In this document: positions 7,923-15,725 of the stretch, one piece after another | Layout of the letters: every line of letters starts with the position of its first letter | Numbering within the stretch: position 1 is the stretch's first letter | DNA from: Streptomyces sp. Edi2 | Lineage (GTDB): Bacteria > Actinomycetota > Actinomycetes > Streptomycetales > Streptomycetaceae | Assembly: GCF_040253635.1 (NCBI RefSeq) | Contig: NZ_JBEJGX010000003.1 | Location: 8,023,501 to 8,087,500 of the forward strand | Reading direction: 5' to 3' | Length of the DNA: 64,000 bases | The notes under the pieces: model-generated | Seen by the model: only the letters and a program-made list of their open reading frames with translations | Databases searched by the model: none | Told to the model about the DNA's origin: nothing | Program-made: the position numbers and the translations under genes

Positions 7923-8894
7923 ATGAGTACCACCCACCCCACCGTGCGCACCGTGGCCGTGATCGGCGCCGGAACCATCGGCCTCTCGTGGGCTGCCTTG
8001 TTCGCCGGGCACGGACTGCAGGTGCGGGTCACCGACCCGCGCCCCGACCTCGCCGAGGCCGTCGACGCGGCGCTGGCCGAGGCGGCCCCGCAACTGGCCC
8101 GGCAGGGCCTGGACACCGACGGCCTGGCCGGCCGCGTCCACCTGGCCGGCGAGGTCACCGAGGCGGTCCGGCACGCCGATGTGGTCCAGGAGAACGGCCC
8201 GGAGAACACCGCCTTCAAGCGTGAGCTCTTCGCGCAACTGGTCCGTGAAGCCCCGTCCCATGCCCTCCTGCTGAGCTCGTCCTCCGCCATTCCCTCCACC
8301 GCGTTCACCGACGGGCTCGACGACGCCGGGCGCATCCTGATCGGCCATCCGTTCAACCCGCCGCACCTCGTACCGCTGGTGGAGGTGGTGCCCGGACGGC
8401 GCACCCGCGAGGACTCCGTCACCAGGGCGGTGGAGTTCTACCGCTCGGTCGGCCGGGTCCCGGTGGTCGAGCGCAAGGAGATCCCCGGCTTCGTCGGCAA
8501 CCGCCTGCAGAACGCCCTCAGCCGCGAGGCGATCCACCTGGTGGAACAGGGCGTGGTCGGCCCGGCCGAGCTCGACGCGATCATGGTGAACTCGCTGGGG
8601 CTGCGCTGGTCGACGGTGGGTCCCTTCCTCGGTGCCCACCTGGGTGGCGGCCCCGGCGGCTACCGGCACATGGCCGAGCACATCGGCCCGTCGATGCAGC
8701 GGATGTGGGACTCCCTCGGCCGCCCCGAGGCCGGCCCCGAACAGACCGAACGGCTCATCAGGGCCGTGGAGGACGCGTACGGCTCCCGCTCGTACCGCGA
8801 CCTCAGCCAGGAGCGCGACCGCAAGCAGCTCGCGGTCCTCGGCGCCCTGGAGAACGCCACCGCCCACGAGCAGAACGAGGAGACCCGGTCATGA
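7923..8894 (+). CDS. 3-hydroxyacyl-CoA dehydrogenase family protein
   Basis: A 323-residue single-domain NAD-dependent dehydrogenase. The Rossmann motif VIGAGTIGLSWAALFAGHG is at residues 11-30. His142 in GHPFNPPHLVPLVEVV is the expected catalytic His, paired with a Glu in that strand. IPGFVGNRLQNAL opens the C-terminal helical domain. The length and the HPFNPPH segment resemble the L-carnitine dehydrogenase/lambda-crystallin branch as much as bacterial hydroxybutyryl-CoA dehydrogenase, so the substrate could be a free hydroxy acid or a CoA ester. The operon context (CoA-transferase, crotonase, acyl-CoA dehydrogenase) favours a 3-hydroxyacyl-CoA. The stop overlaps the next start (ATGA). Confidence 0.88.
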   Translation: MSTTHPTVRTVAVIGAGTIGLSWAALFAGHGLQVRVTDPRPDLAEAVDAALAEAAPQLARQGLDTDGLAGRVHLAGEVTEAVRHADVVQENGPENTAFKRELFAQLVREAPSHALLLSSSSAIPSTAFTDGLDDAGRILIGHPFNPPHLVPLVEVVPGRRTREDSVTRAVEFYRSVGRVPVVERKEIPGFVGNRLQNALSREAIHLVEQGVVGPAELDAIMVNSLGLRWSTVGPFLGAHLGGGPGGYRHMAEHIGPSMQRMWDSLGRPEAGPEQTERLIRAVEDAYGSRSYRDLSQERDRKQLAVLGALENATAHEQNEETRS

Positions 8895-10219
8895 CCGCCA
8901 CCGACGCCACCGACGCCGCCGCCACCACCGACGACGCCGGCGCCACCGCCGCCGAGACCGCCACCGCCGCCGCCGAGACCACGCCGACCGCCACGCGCCC
9001 CGAGACCGCTCTGGCCGACGGCCACCCCCAGACCGTCTTGACCGACGGCCTCACCGCCGACTTCTACGGCTACGAGGACCTGCTGCCCGACGACGAGCGC
9101 AAACTGCTCCTCCACGCCCGCGACTTCCTGCAGACCGAGGTGAAGCCGCTGGTCAACGATGCCTGGGCCAAGGGGGAGTTCCCCCGCGAACTGATCGACA
9201 GGTTCCGCGGGCTGGGCCTCGCCGGTGTCCCGTACGAGGGGTACGGCGACCCGCTGCCCGCCGGGAGCAATCTGCTGGTCGGCATGCTCGCGATGGAGTA
9301 CACCCGCACCGACGCCTCGTCCGCGACCTTCTTCGGCGTCCACAACGGACTGGCCATGTACAGCATCTACCGCGGCGGCGACCAGGAGCAGCGCGACCGC
9401 TGGCTGCCGGCGATGGCCGCCCTGGACAAGATCGGTGCCTTCGCCATGACCGAACCCCTCGGCGGCTCCGATGTGGCGGGCGGGATGCGCACCACCGCCC
9501 GCAGGGCCGGCGACCACTGGATCCTCAACGGCGCCAAGCGCTGGATCGGTAACGGAACCTTCGCCGACCTGGTCATCGTCTGGGCCCGCGACGAGGCCGA
9601 CAACAAGGTCAAGGGCTTCGTGGTGGAGCGGGGCACCCCCGGCTTCTCGGCCACCAAGATCGAGAACAAGACCGCCTTCCGGATCGTCGAGAACGCGGAC
9701 ATCACCCTGACCGACGTCCGGGTTCCGGAGGCCAACCGCCTCCAGCGGGTCGACTCCTTCCGCGATGTCGCGGAGATCCTGCGCGCTACCCGCAGCGGCG
9801 TCGCCTGGCAGGCCCTCGGCGTGATGATCGGCGCCTACGAGCTCGCGCTCGCCTACGCCAAGGAGCGCCGGCAGTTCGGGCGCCCGATCGCCCGCTTCCA
9901 GCTGGTACAGGACCTCCTCGTCAAGAGCCTCGGCAACATCACGGCCTGCTGGGGGATGCTCGTCCAGCTGGCCCGCCTCCAGGACGCCGGCATCTTCCGC
10001 GACGAACACTCCTCGCTGGCCAAGGCCTTCGTCACCGCCCGGATGCGGGAAGTCGTCGCCTGGAGCAGGGAGATATTCGGCGGCAACGGCATCGTCCTGG
10101 ACTACGACGTGGCCCGCTTCTTCGCCGACGCCGAGGCCATTTACTCCTTCGAGGGCACCCGCGAGATGAACACCCTCATCGTGGGCAAGGCCATCACGGG
10201 CGAGAGCGCCTTCGTCTGA
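8891..10219 (+). CDS. Acyl-CoA dehydrogenase with Ala/Thr-rich N-terminal extension
   Basis: A 442-residue FAD-dependent dehydrogenase. After about 45 residues of Ala/Thr/Asp low complexity comes the typical three-domain fold: FAMTEPLGGSDVAG and WILNGAKRWIGNG at the FAD/substrate strands, and YAKERRQFGRPIARFQLVQ and IFGGNGI in the C-terminal helical domain. Glu421 in SFEGTREMN is the catalytic base at the position used by glutaryl-CoA and isovaleryl-type family members. ATG 8891 overlaps the previous stop by 4 bp. The N-terminal extension is encoded by GCC/ACC repeats and makes the protein longer than the usual 380-400 residues. It would supply the enoyl-CoA for the crotonase. Confidence 0.92.
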   Translation: MTATDATDAAATTDDAGATAAETATAAAETTPTATRPETALADGHPQTVLTDGLTADFYGYEDLLPDDERKLLLHARDFLQTEVKPLVNDAWAKGEFPRELIDRFRGLGLAGVPYEGYGDPLPAGSNLLVGMLAMEYTRTDASSATFFGVHNGLAMYSIYRGGDQEQRDRWLPAMAALDKIGAFAMTEPLGGSDVAGGMRTTARRAGDHWILNGAKRWIGNGTFADLVIVWARDEADNKVKGFVVERGTPGFSATKIENKTAFRIVENADITLTDVRVPEANRLQRVDSFRDVAEILRATRSGVAWQALGVMIGAYELALAYAKERRQFGRPIARFQLVQDLLVKSLGNITACWGMLVQLARLQDAGIFRDEHSSLAKAFVTARMREVVAWSREIFGGNGIVLDYDVARFFADAEAIYSFEGTREMNTLIVGKAITGESAFV

Positions 10220-10236
10220 CCGTTCTCTGACCGTTC
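10215..10236. repeat. 11-bp tandem repeat spanning a stop codon
   Basis: TCTGACCGTTC occurs twice in tandem; the TGA of the first unit is the acyl-CoA dehydrogenase stop. Decayed TGACTGC and TGACCGTC copies continue to about 10290. Confidence 0.75.
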
Positions 10237-10582
10237 TTTGGCCATCGCTGACTGCCCCTGACCGTCCCCGACGGCCCCGACCGTCCCGGCCCCTGCCGCG
10301 CCACTCGGCGGCGGGCGGCGCCCCCCGCCGCGCCCGGTGCTCCGGTACCACCGGGCGCGGCTTTCGGCCGGGTGCGCCGTTCGGCGGGGTGTGCCCTTCC
10401 GGCCCACCCGGCGGCCGGTGTCACGGTCCGTGAGCAAGCCGGAAGCGGCTCGGCGTGCCGGCCTCTCGAAAGGGTGAATCCGTGCACCCATTGTGACGCC
10501 TCGACGGCACAGCACGAACGACGGCGATCCTACGTTTGAGGCCTTGGGGACCATCCACGCCCGCCCAGCGAAAGGCTCCTCG
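10220..10582. other. Gene-free region between the CoA operon and the oxidase operon
   Basis: 363 bp with decayed TGACCGT-type repeats, one strong terminator (10327-10361) and about 220 bp of leader before the oxidase gene. The leader should hold the oxidase promoter, but no convincing -35/-10 pair could be picked. I saw no small gene. Confidence 0.6.
10327..10361 (+). terminator. Strong intrinsic terminator of the CoA operon
   Basis: A perfect 13-bp GC stem (GCCGCGCCCGGTG at 10327-10339 with its complement at 10349-10361) and a 9-nt loop, followed by TTT. It ends transcription of the CoA-transferase to acyl-CoA dehydrogenase operon. Confidence 0.8.
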
Positions 10583-12604
10583 ATGGACACACGGATCGCA
10601 CAGGTGAAGATCCACCCCGCCATAGGCATCGCCCGGGTCGGCAACAGCGACAAGCAGCCCTTCATCGGCCCGGAGTCACCGGACCAGCCCCCACTGCCGC
10701 CCGGCTCCTACAAGGACAGCTCGGGAAAGATCGTCCGGCAGGCCGCCCGCTTCCGGATCTACGGCTACAACCAGGCGGGCGAGATCGTCCGGGAGCTGAC
10801 GCTGGACGACGAGGACGTCACCGAGATCACGTGGTCGGTGCACCTGGCCAACAAGAAGGCCGCTTGGTACCAGTTCCACATCCCGCTCGACATCCCCGAG
10901 GCCACCGGACTGCCGGACAGCCAGCGGACCCGGCGCAACGCCGACGTCCGGGGAGCGGAGCGCAAGAAGCTCGTGATCGACCCCGGCCGCCAGACCATCC
11001 GCGCCTCCCGGCACGAGACCGCCACCTTCGCCGGAAAGATCATGACCAGGGCGGTCGCCCTGGGCTCGATCGCCACCCAGACCGACGGACGCCTGCTGGT
11101 CGTCGGCGGTGCCGGCACGTCGGCCTCCTACGCCACCCCCGAAAAGCCGATCTCGGGCGTCGCCAACAACGACACCTGGTACGACGACGTCTCCGACGGC
11201 CCGGTGACGGCGGAGATCACCATCGGGGGCGTCACGAAGAGTGCGACCCCGGCGTGGGCCGTGGTCGCCCCGCCGCACTACGCGCCCGGCGTGAAGACCG
11301 TCCGCACCCTCTACGACGTGCTCCACGACGTGTTCGTCACCGAGCACACCCTCCCCGCCGAACAGCAGGTGTCCTTTCCCGACCACATCGAACCGATCCT
11401 GCGACGGTTCTGCGATCTGCAGTGGGTCAACCACGGCTTCGCCACCCAGTTCGGCTGGGACGGCCCGAACCACTTCCTCGACCCGGCCATGCGCAAGCGG
11501 CTCGCCGACCCGGGCGAGGCCAGCCGGGAACTCCGCGGCCAGGTCTACGTCCACATGCGCGACTACGACCGGGACGGCACGTCCCCGCTGCCCTGGCCCT
11601 GGCTCTACGGCGATGCCATGTCCGGCGGCAAGCCCACCTCCGTCCGGCAGCACATCACGCTCTCCGCCGCCCAGGACCGGATGCTGGCCCTGTGGGCCGA
11701 CGGCCGCTTCACCACCGGCCCGCCCCGCACCGGCTTCCCGGACGTGGACCAGGCGCCGCCCGCCGACCAGCCGCAGCTGCTGGACCGGGCCGCGCTGGAG
11801 AACTGTGCCGCCGACGCGTTCCACCCCGGCTGCGAGGTCACCTGGCCGATGCGGCACAAGACCCTGTACTCCGAGCCGTTCCGTATCCTGCACCGCGGCC
11901 CGGAGAACCCGGAACGCGACTACGGCGATGTGCTCACACTCCAGGACGCCCTGGGCAAGAACGGCCCGCTCTTCGCGCAGGGGCCGGGCGACCTCACCCG
12001 CTGGATGGCCGCCCCCTGGCAGTGCGACACGGCCAGCTGCCGCTCCGGCTACCAGGTGCAGTCGGGTCTCGGCCCCCGCTACAGCCCCTATCTGCCCACC
12101 TTCTGGCCCGCCCAGATGCCCAACCATGTGCTCAAGCAGTCGGACTTCGCCATCGTCAACACCCCGCCGACCGGCTCCGACGACAGCGCCAGGGAGAAGG
12201 CCTTCGAGAACCGCGCGGTGTGGCTGCGCGGCCTGAAGGGCACCAACTTCAATATTCAGCGCCGGCAGATGATCGACGACTGGTTCAAGTTCGGCATCGT
12301 CGAGCCGCACGAATACACCGTGGGCGACGCGAAGTTCCCCCGGTACCTCCAGGTGGAGTCCGAGCCCGGCTATCCGCCGGCCGCCGATCACGCCAACCTG
12401 ATCAACATCCAGGTCCCCGAGGCCGGCGTGCCCCAGCGGGCCGGCGCGGCCGATGCCTGGACCGGGGAGATCCCGGCCGAGACCGTCGAGTCCATGCTCG
12501 TGGACCAGGCGGTCCAGGAGGTCAAGGAGGCGACCGGCCGGGACGAGGAGGCGATCGCCGCCGGGTACCTGGAGAAGCTCGACCCCTTCCACGGCGCCCG
12601 GTGA
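10583..12604 (+). CDS. LodA/GoxA-like cysteine-tryptophylquinone oxidase
   Basis: A 673-residue protein whose opening (KIHPAIGIARVGNS) and overall layout are those of the LodA/GoxA family. These are amino-acid oxidases (L-lysine epsilon-oxidase, glycine oxidase) that carry a self-derived cysteine tryptophylquinone and release hydrogen peroxide. Marinomonas LodA has 726 residues. Candidate cofactor residues are Cys481 or Cys486 (WQCDTASC) with a downstream Trp (508, 547 or 567); the exact pair cannot be assigned without an alignment. There is no signal peptide. ATG 10583 has GAAAGG upstream; GTG 10493 is an unlikely alternative. The next gene, overlapping by 4 bp, is a LodB-type flavoprotein, which is the expected maturation partner. 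Substrate unknown. Confidence 0.87.
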   Translation: MDTRIAQVKIHPAIGIARVGNSDKQPFIGPESPDQPPLPPGSYKDSSGKIVRQAARFRIYGYNQAGEIVRELTLDDEDVTEITWSVHLANKKAAWYQFHIPLDIPEATGLPDSQRTRRNADVRGAERKKLVIDPGRQTIRASRHETATFAGKIMTRAVALGSIATQTDGRLLVVGGAGTSASYATPEKPISGVANNDTWYDDVSDGPVTAEITIGGVTKSATPAWAVVAPPHYAPGVKTVRTLYDVLHDVFVTEHTLPAEQQVSFPDHIEPILRRFCDLQWVNHGFATQFGWDGPNHFLDPAMRKRLADPGEASRELRGQVYVHMRDYDRDGTSPLPWPWLYGDAMSGGKPTSVRQHITLSAAQDRMLALWADGRFTTGPPRTGFPDVDQAPPADQPQLLDRAALENCAADAFHPGCEVTWPMRHKTLYSEPFRILHRGPENPERDYGDVLTLQDALGKNGPLFAQGPGDLTRWMAAPWQCDTASCRSGYQVQSGLGPRYSPYLPTFWPAQMPNHVLKQSDFAIVNTPPTGSDDSAREKAFENRAVWLRGLKGTNFNIQRRQMIDDWFKFGIVEPHEYTVGDAKFPRYLQVESEPGYPPAADHANLINIQVPEAGVPQRAGAADAWTGEIPAETVESMLVDQAVQEVKEATGRDEEAIAAGYLEKLDPFHGAR

Positions 12605-13749
12605 GCCCCGTACCGGGCTATGACGTGGTGGTCGCCGGCGGTGGCCCGGCCGGCTGCGCCGCCGCGCTCGCCCTCGTACAGGCCGGGCGCAGCGTCCTGC
12701 TGGCCGACGCGGGCACCGGCCCGCCCAAGGCCGGCGAGGCGTTGGTGTCCGTCGGGCGGCTGCTCCTGGCCGACCTCGGCATCGAGGAGCCGGTCCTCGG
12801 CAGCGGCCATCTGCCCTGCCACGGCAACCTGTCCGCCTGGGGCTCGGCCGAACTGCACGCCGTGGACTCCATCGACGACCCGTACGGCCACGGCTGGCAC
12901 CTCGACCGGCCGCTCTTCGACCGGCGGCTGCGCGATGCCGCCCGCGCGGGGGGTACCGAGGTCGCCGAGCACACCGGCGTACGGTGCCCCTCCCGGCAGC
13001 CGGACGGCACCTGGCGGCTCGCCCTGCGCGACCGCGCAGGCGGCCGGGAGCGGACGGTCCGCTGCCGCTGGGTGGTGGACGCCACCGGACGGGGCGCCGC
13101 GATCGCCGTCCGCTCCGGTGCCCGGCGGCGCACCGGGGACCGGCTCACCGCCTTCCACCTCACCCTCGAACCGGCCCCGCAGGCCACCACCGACGGCCGT
13201 TCGCTGGTCGAGTCCGACCAGGACGGCTGGTGGTACACCGCCCTGCTGCCCTCCCGGCACCGGCTGGTCGCCTACTTCACCGACCCCGACCTGCCCGCCG
13301 CCGCCGCGCGCGGCGCCGAGCGGTTCCACGACCGCCTGCTGGCCACCCGGCACATCTCCCGCCGGGCCCGCCCGCACGGCCTCACCGTCCTGCAGCCGCC
13401 CCGCCGCGCCCCCGCGCACAGCGCACATCTGGATCGGGTGCACGGCGACGGCTGGACGGCCGCCGGAGACGCGGCGGCCGCCTTCGACCCGCTCAGCTCC
13501 CAGGGCATCCTCACCGCCCTCTACACCGGACTGAGCGCGGGCCAGGCGGTCCACGCCCGGCTGCACGGCGACCGGGCGGCGCTGCCCGACTACGCGGCGA
13601 AGGTCGCCACGGCCCGCGCCGCCTACCAACACGGCCACCAGGCCGTGCACGCACAGGAAACCCGCTGGACCGACCACCCCTTCTGGGCCCGGCGGCAGCG
13701 GCACACCCGACCGAACCCCCACCCGACGAAAGGTGAAACCTCAGCATGA
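12601..13749 (+). CDS. LodB-like FAD-dependent maturation protein
   Basis: A 382-residue flavoprotein of the tryptophan-halogenase/geranylgeranyl-reductase type. It has a GGGPAGCAAA dinucleotide-binding motif near residue 12, a KAGEALVS segment at about 45, a DATGRG motif at about 160 and GDAAAAFDPLSSQGI near 285-300, which closes the FAD site. LodB-type proteins are needed to form the tryptophylquinone in their LodA partner. GTG 12601 overlaps the stop of the oxidase gene (GTGA), so the two are translationally coupled. The pairing is what makes the assignment firm; by itself the fold would only say FAD-dependent oxidoreductase. Confidence 0.88.
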   Translation: MSPVPGYDVVVAGGGPAGCAAALALVQAGRSVLLADAGTGPPKAGEALVSVGRLLLADLGIEEPVLGSGHLPCHGNLSAWGSAELHAVDSIDDPYGHGWHLDRPLFDRRLRDAARAGGTEVAEHTGVRCPSRQPDGTWRLALRDRAGGRERTVRCRWVVDATGRGAAIAVRSGARRRTGDRLTAFHLTLEPAPQATTDGRSLVESDQDGWWYTALLPSRHRLVAYFTDPDLPAAAARGAERFHDRLLATRHISRRARPHGLTVLQPPRRAPAHSAHLDRVHGDGWTAAGDAAAAFDPLSSQGILTALYTGLSAGQAVHARLHGDRAALPDYAAKVATARAAYQHGHQAVHAQETRWTDHPFWARRQRHTRPNPHPTKGETSA

Positions 13750-14465
13750 ACACCACACCCGGACCCGACCATGACGGACACGAGCACATCCACCGCTTCC
13801 TGCTGCTGGGCAAGAAGAAGCTGTTCTTCTACCACCTGGCGCTGTACAACCCCCAGTCCGGCCACAACTACCAGGCGGTGTTCACCTTCACCATCAAGGA
13901 CAGCGGTGAGCTGCGGGAGATGTACCTGAAGGATCTGGCGCAGCACGAGAACGAGCGGGTCTTCTACTCCCTGCGCTGTCCGCACCACTTCGAGCTCCCG
14001 GAGCTGCAGCAGGGCAAGGAGTTCCGCGTCCACCTGGAGCGGGTCATCGTGAAGCCGGACGGCAGCCGCGACTTCCAGCAGATGACGACCACCGAGACCC
14101 CGGTGGAGTGCAAGAGGGAAGACGTCCTCTCCTTCCGCAAGCTCGGGCAGCTGCCCTACCCCGAATACCTCACCTACCTGATCTTCGGCGAAGGCGACGA
14201 GATCCACCTCGCCCACCAGCTCGCGGAACGCCCGAACTGGGACGAGGCCATGACCATCAGCACCGCTTCGCCGATCGACCAGGCGATGCTCAAGAAGGTC
14301 CCGACCCTCGTCATCGACTCGATCCAGGACGCTCACGACAAGCTGATCGAGAGCCCGCTGAAGAAGGGCCAGCAGTACCAGGGCAAGATCGACGCAACCG
14401 GCCCGACGGTCGACTTCACCGTCGGCCGCCAGAGCTGGTGGAACCACACCAGCCTCAACAACTGA
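13746..14465 (+). CDS. Protein of unknown function, third gene of the LodA/LodB-like operon
   Basis: A 239-residue soluble protein that I do not recognise. It overlaps the LodB-like gene by 4 bp (ATGA), so it is surely co-translated with it. The N-terminus is His-rich (HDGHEHIHRF within residues 9-18), followed by a Lys-rich KKKLFFYH segment and then mainly beta-type sequence (FTFTIKDSG, FRVHLERVIVKPDG). The C-terminal 60 residues are helical, ending with a Trp pair. No signal peptide or membrane segment is visible. Possible roles are a metal-binding helper, a peptide or amino-acid binding partner of the oxidase, or a chaperone for quinone formation. None is proven. Confidence 0.8.
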   Translation: MNTTPGPDHDGHEHIHRFLLLGKKKLFFYHLALYNPQSGHNYQAVFTFTIKDSGELREMYLKDLAQHENERVFYSLRCPHHFELPELQQGKEFRVHLERVIVKPDGSRDFQQMTTTETPVECKREDVLSFRKLGQLPYPEYLTYLIFGEGDEIHLAHQLAERPNWDEAMTISTASPIDQAMLKKVPTLVIDSIQDAHDKLIESPLKKGQQYQGKIDATGPTVDFTVGRQSWWNHTSLNN

Positions 14466-14503
14466 CCTGCCACAGCACACCTTCGTTCGTCCTCGTCTCC
14501 CCC

Positions 14504-14536
14504 GGCCCGGGCCGCGACACCGTCGCGACTCGGGCC
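14504..14536 (+). terminator. Probable terminator of the LodA/LodB-like operon
   Basis: A 15-bp stem with one G-T wobble and one mismatch (14504-14518 with 14522-14536) and a 3-nt loop, 38 bp after the operon's last stop codon. No T-run follows. Confidence 0.55.
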
Positions 14537-14728
14537 GTCCGGGATGGGCGGGGGCTTTCGGGTCCAGTTCCCGGGAGAGCCTTGCTGAAAAGGGGAGTTG
14601 CAGACCGGCGTAGCGATTCGGCCAGGCTCGTGGAGTGTGCCGGTCAGCAGGCTGATCGGCCGCCGGCAGCCCTTAGGCTCTGAGCTGACCACTTCGGCGA
14701 TGATCTTGCGGAGGCTGACACCACCCCC

Positions 14729-15199
14729 ATGGACATATCCCTGCGCGAACTTCAGGACAGCGACCTGCCGGTCTTCTGGGAGCAGTTGACGGACCCCGAA
14801 CTGCACCAGATGGCGGCTCTGACCAGGAAGTACCACTACGACCGCGGTCACTTTGACCGGCACTGGGCCAAGGTGCGGTCCGATCCGGCAGTGCTCTTGC
14901 GGACCGTTCTCGCCGACGGCGTCGTGGCTGGGCATGCCGCGGTATTCGGTTCGCCGTCCGAGCGCGAGGTGACCTATGTCGTCGGACGGTCTCACTGGGG
15001 GCGAGGCATCGCTTCCCGGGCGCTCGCTGAACTGATCGAGCTGGAGAGCGCCCGTCCTCTGCACGCCGAGGCCGCTGCCGACAACACCGGCTCCCTCCGC
15101 GTACTGGAAAGGTGCGGCTTCGTCGCCACGGGCCGCAGTCGTTGCTTCGCGAGGGCTCGCGGTGAGGAGATCGATCTCGTGCACTTGACGTTGAGCTGA
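14729..15199 (+). CDS. GNAT-family N-acetyltransferase
   Basis: A 156-residue GCN5-related acetyltransferase. Motif A is seen as VGRSHWGRGIASRALAEL (the acetyl-CoA pyrophosphate loop R/Q-x-x-G-x-G/A), followed by EAAADNTGSLRVLERCGF, the typical motif B of the RimJ/RimL branch, and a final beta strand. It probably acetylates a small amine or a protein N-terminus; the substrate is unknown. GGAGG lies 14 bases before ATG 14729, further than usual. The gene stands alone at the edge of the insertion-sequence patch and its codon use is slightly less GC-rich than the flanking operons. Confidence 0.88.
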   Translation: MDISLRELQDSDLPVFWEQLTDPELHQMAALTRKYHYDRGHFDRHWAKVRSDPAVLLRTVLADGVVAGHAAVFGSPSEREVTYVVGRSHWGRGIASRALAELIELESARPLHAEAAADNTGSLRVLERCGFVATGRSRCFARARGEEIDLVHLTLS

Positions 15200-15359
15200 G
15201 GAAAGCGTGTCCGCGCAGGCTGCTCACCCGGCCGAGGCGCGGTGGTGCAGGCGGGCGATGCCGGGCATGAACTGGATTTGAAGGGATCGGAAAAGGCCCA
15301 CGAAGAGCGACGCAGCCAAGCAGCGGATGCGCAGCATTCTCACCGGAGAGGTTCGTCGC

Positions 15360-15725
15360 GTGGCCAAGGTCTGTGCATCAGACCGACGCTTCAAAGTTTG
15401 GCAATACACCGTCAGTCATCGGCGGCTGTTGCCGAGGAGTTCTCGCGAAGAATGCGGTACGCGTATCGATATTCTCTTTGCGGGCGTTGAGCTTGTCCTA
15501 CCTTCCAAGCGTGGGTCTGAGGCGGTCATTCGTAAGATCGTCGGGCCCGGGGGTTCTGGGTATGGCTGTGAGCTTGTCGCCGTTGGATGGCTCAAAGAAC
15601 TTGGCCGCCCGGAGCCCCGCGACGACTCGACCGCTAATTGGGATACGCGACTTGATCGCTGTGTAGGACAACGTCGGCGAGGTCGTCTGCGGGATCGATC
15701 TGTAGCGACGAGCTGGCGGAGGTGA
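15360..15725 (+). pseudogene. Remnant of a small conserved gene cut by the IS110 element
   Basis: From GTG 15360, with GGAGAGG 8 bases upstream, about 55-60 residues read like a genuine small actinobacterial protein (FKVWQYTVSHRRLL, GTRIDILFAGVELV, LPSK). After about 15530 the frame turns into arbitrary sequence that runs on to a TGA at 15723, right at the transposase start. The simplest reading is that the insertion sequence removed the 3' part. I recall similar short proteins of unknown function in Streptomyces but cannot verify this. Upstream ATG 15327 is in frame but lacks a ribosome site. Confidence 0.45.
15545..15721 (+). ncRNA. Candidate bridge-RNA region of the IS110 element
   Basis: About 180 bp of non-coding DNA separates the interrupted gene from the transposase. 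In the IS110 group the left-end non-coding stretch is known to encode a bridge RNA that pairs with target and donor DNA. I base this on position only and did not trace a fold. Confidence 0.25.

Noticed and set aside
10831..12600. A long 5' extension of the LodB-like frame across the oxidase gene
   Set aside because: The extension is Arg/Pro-rich without motifs; the coupled GTG at 12601 starts directly at the FAD-binding fold.
15360..15725. An intact 120-residue gene overlapping the transposase start
   Set aside because: Only the first 55-60 residues look protein-like; the rest is the turn into insertion-sequence DNA.
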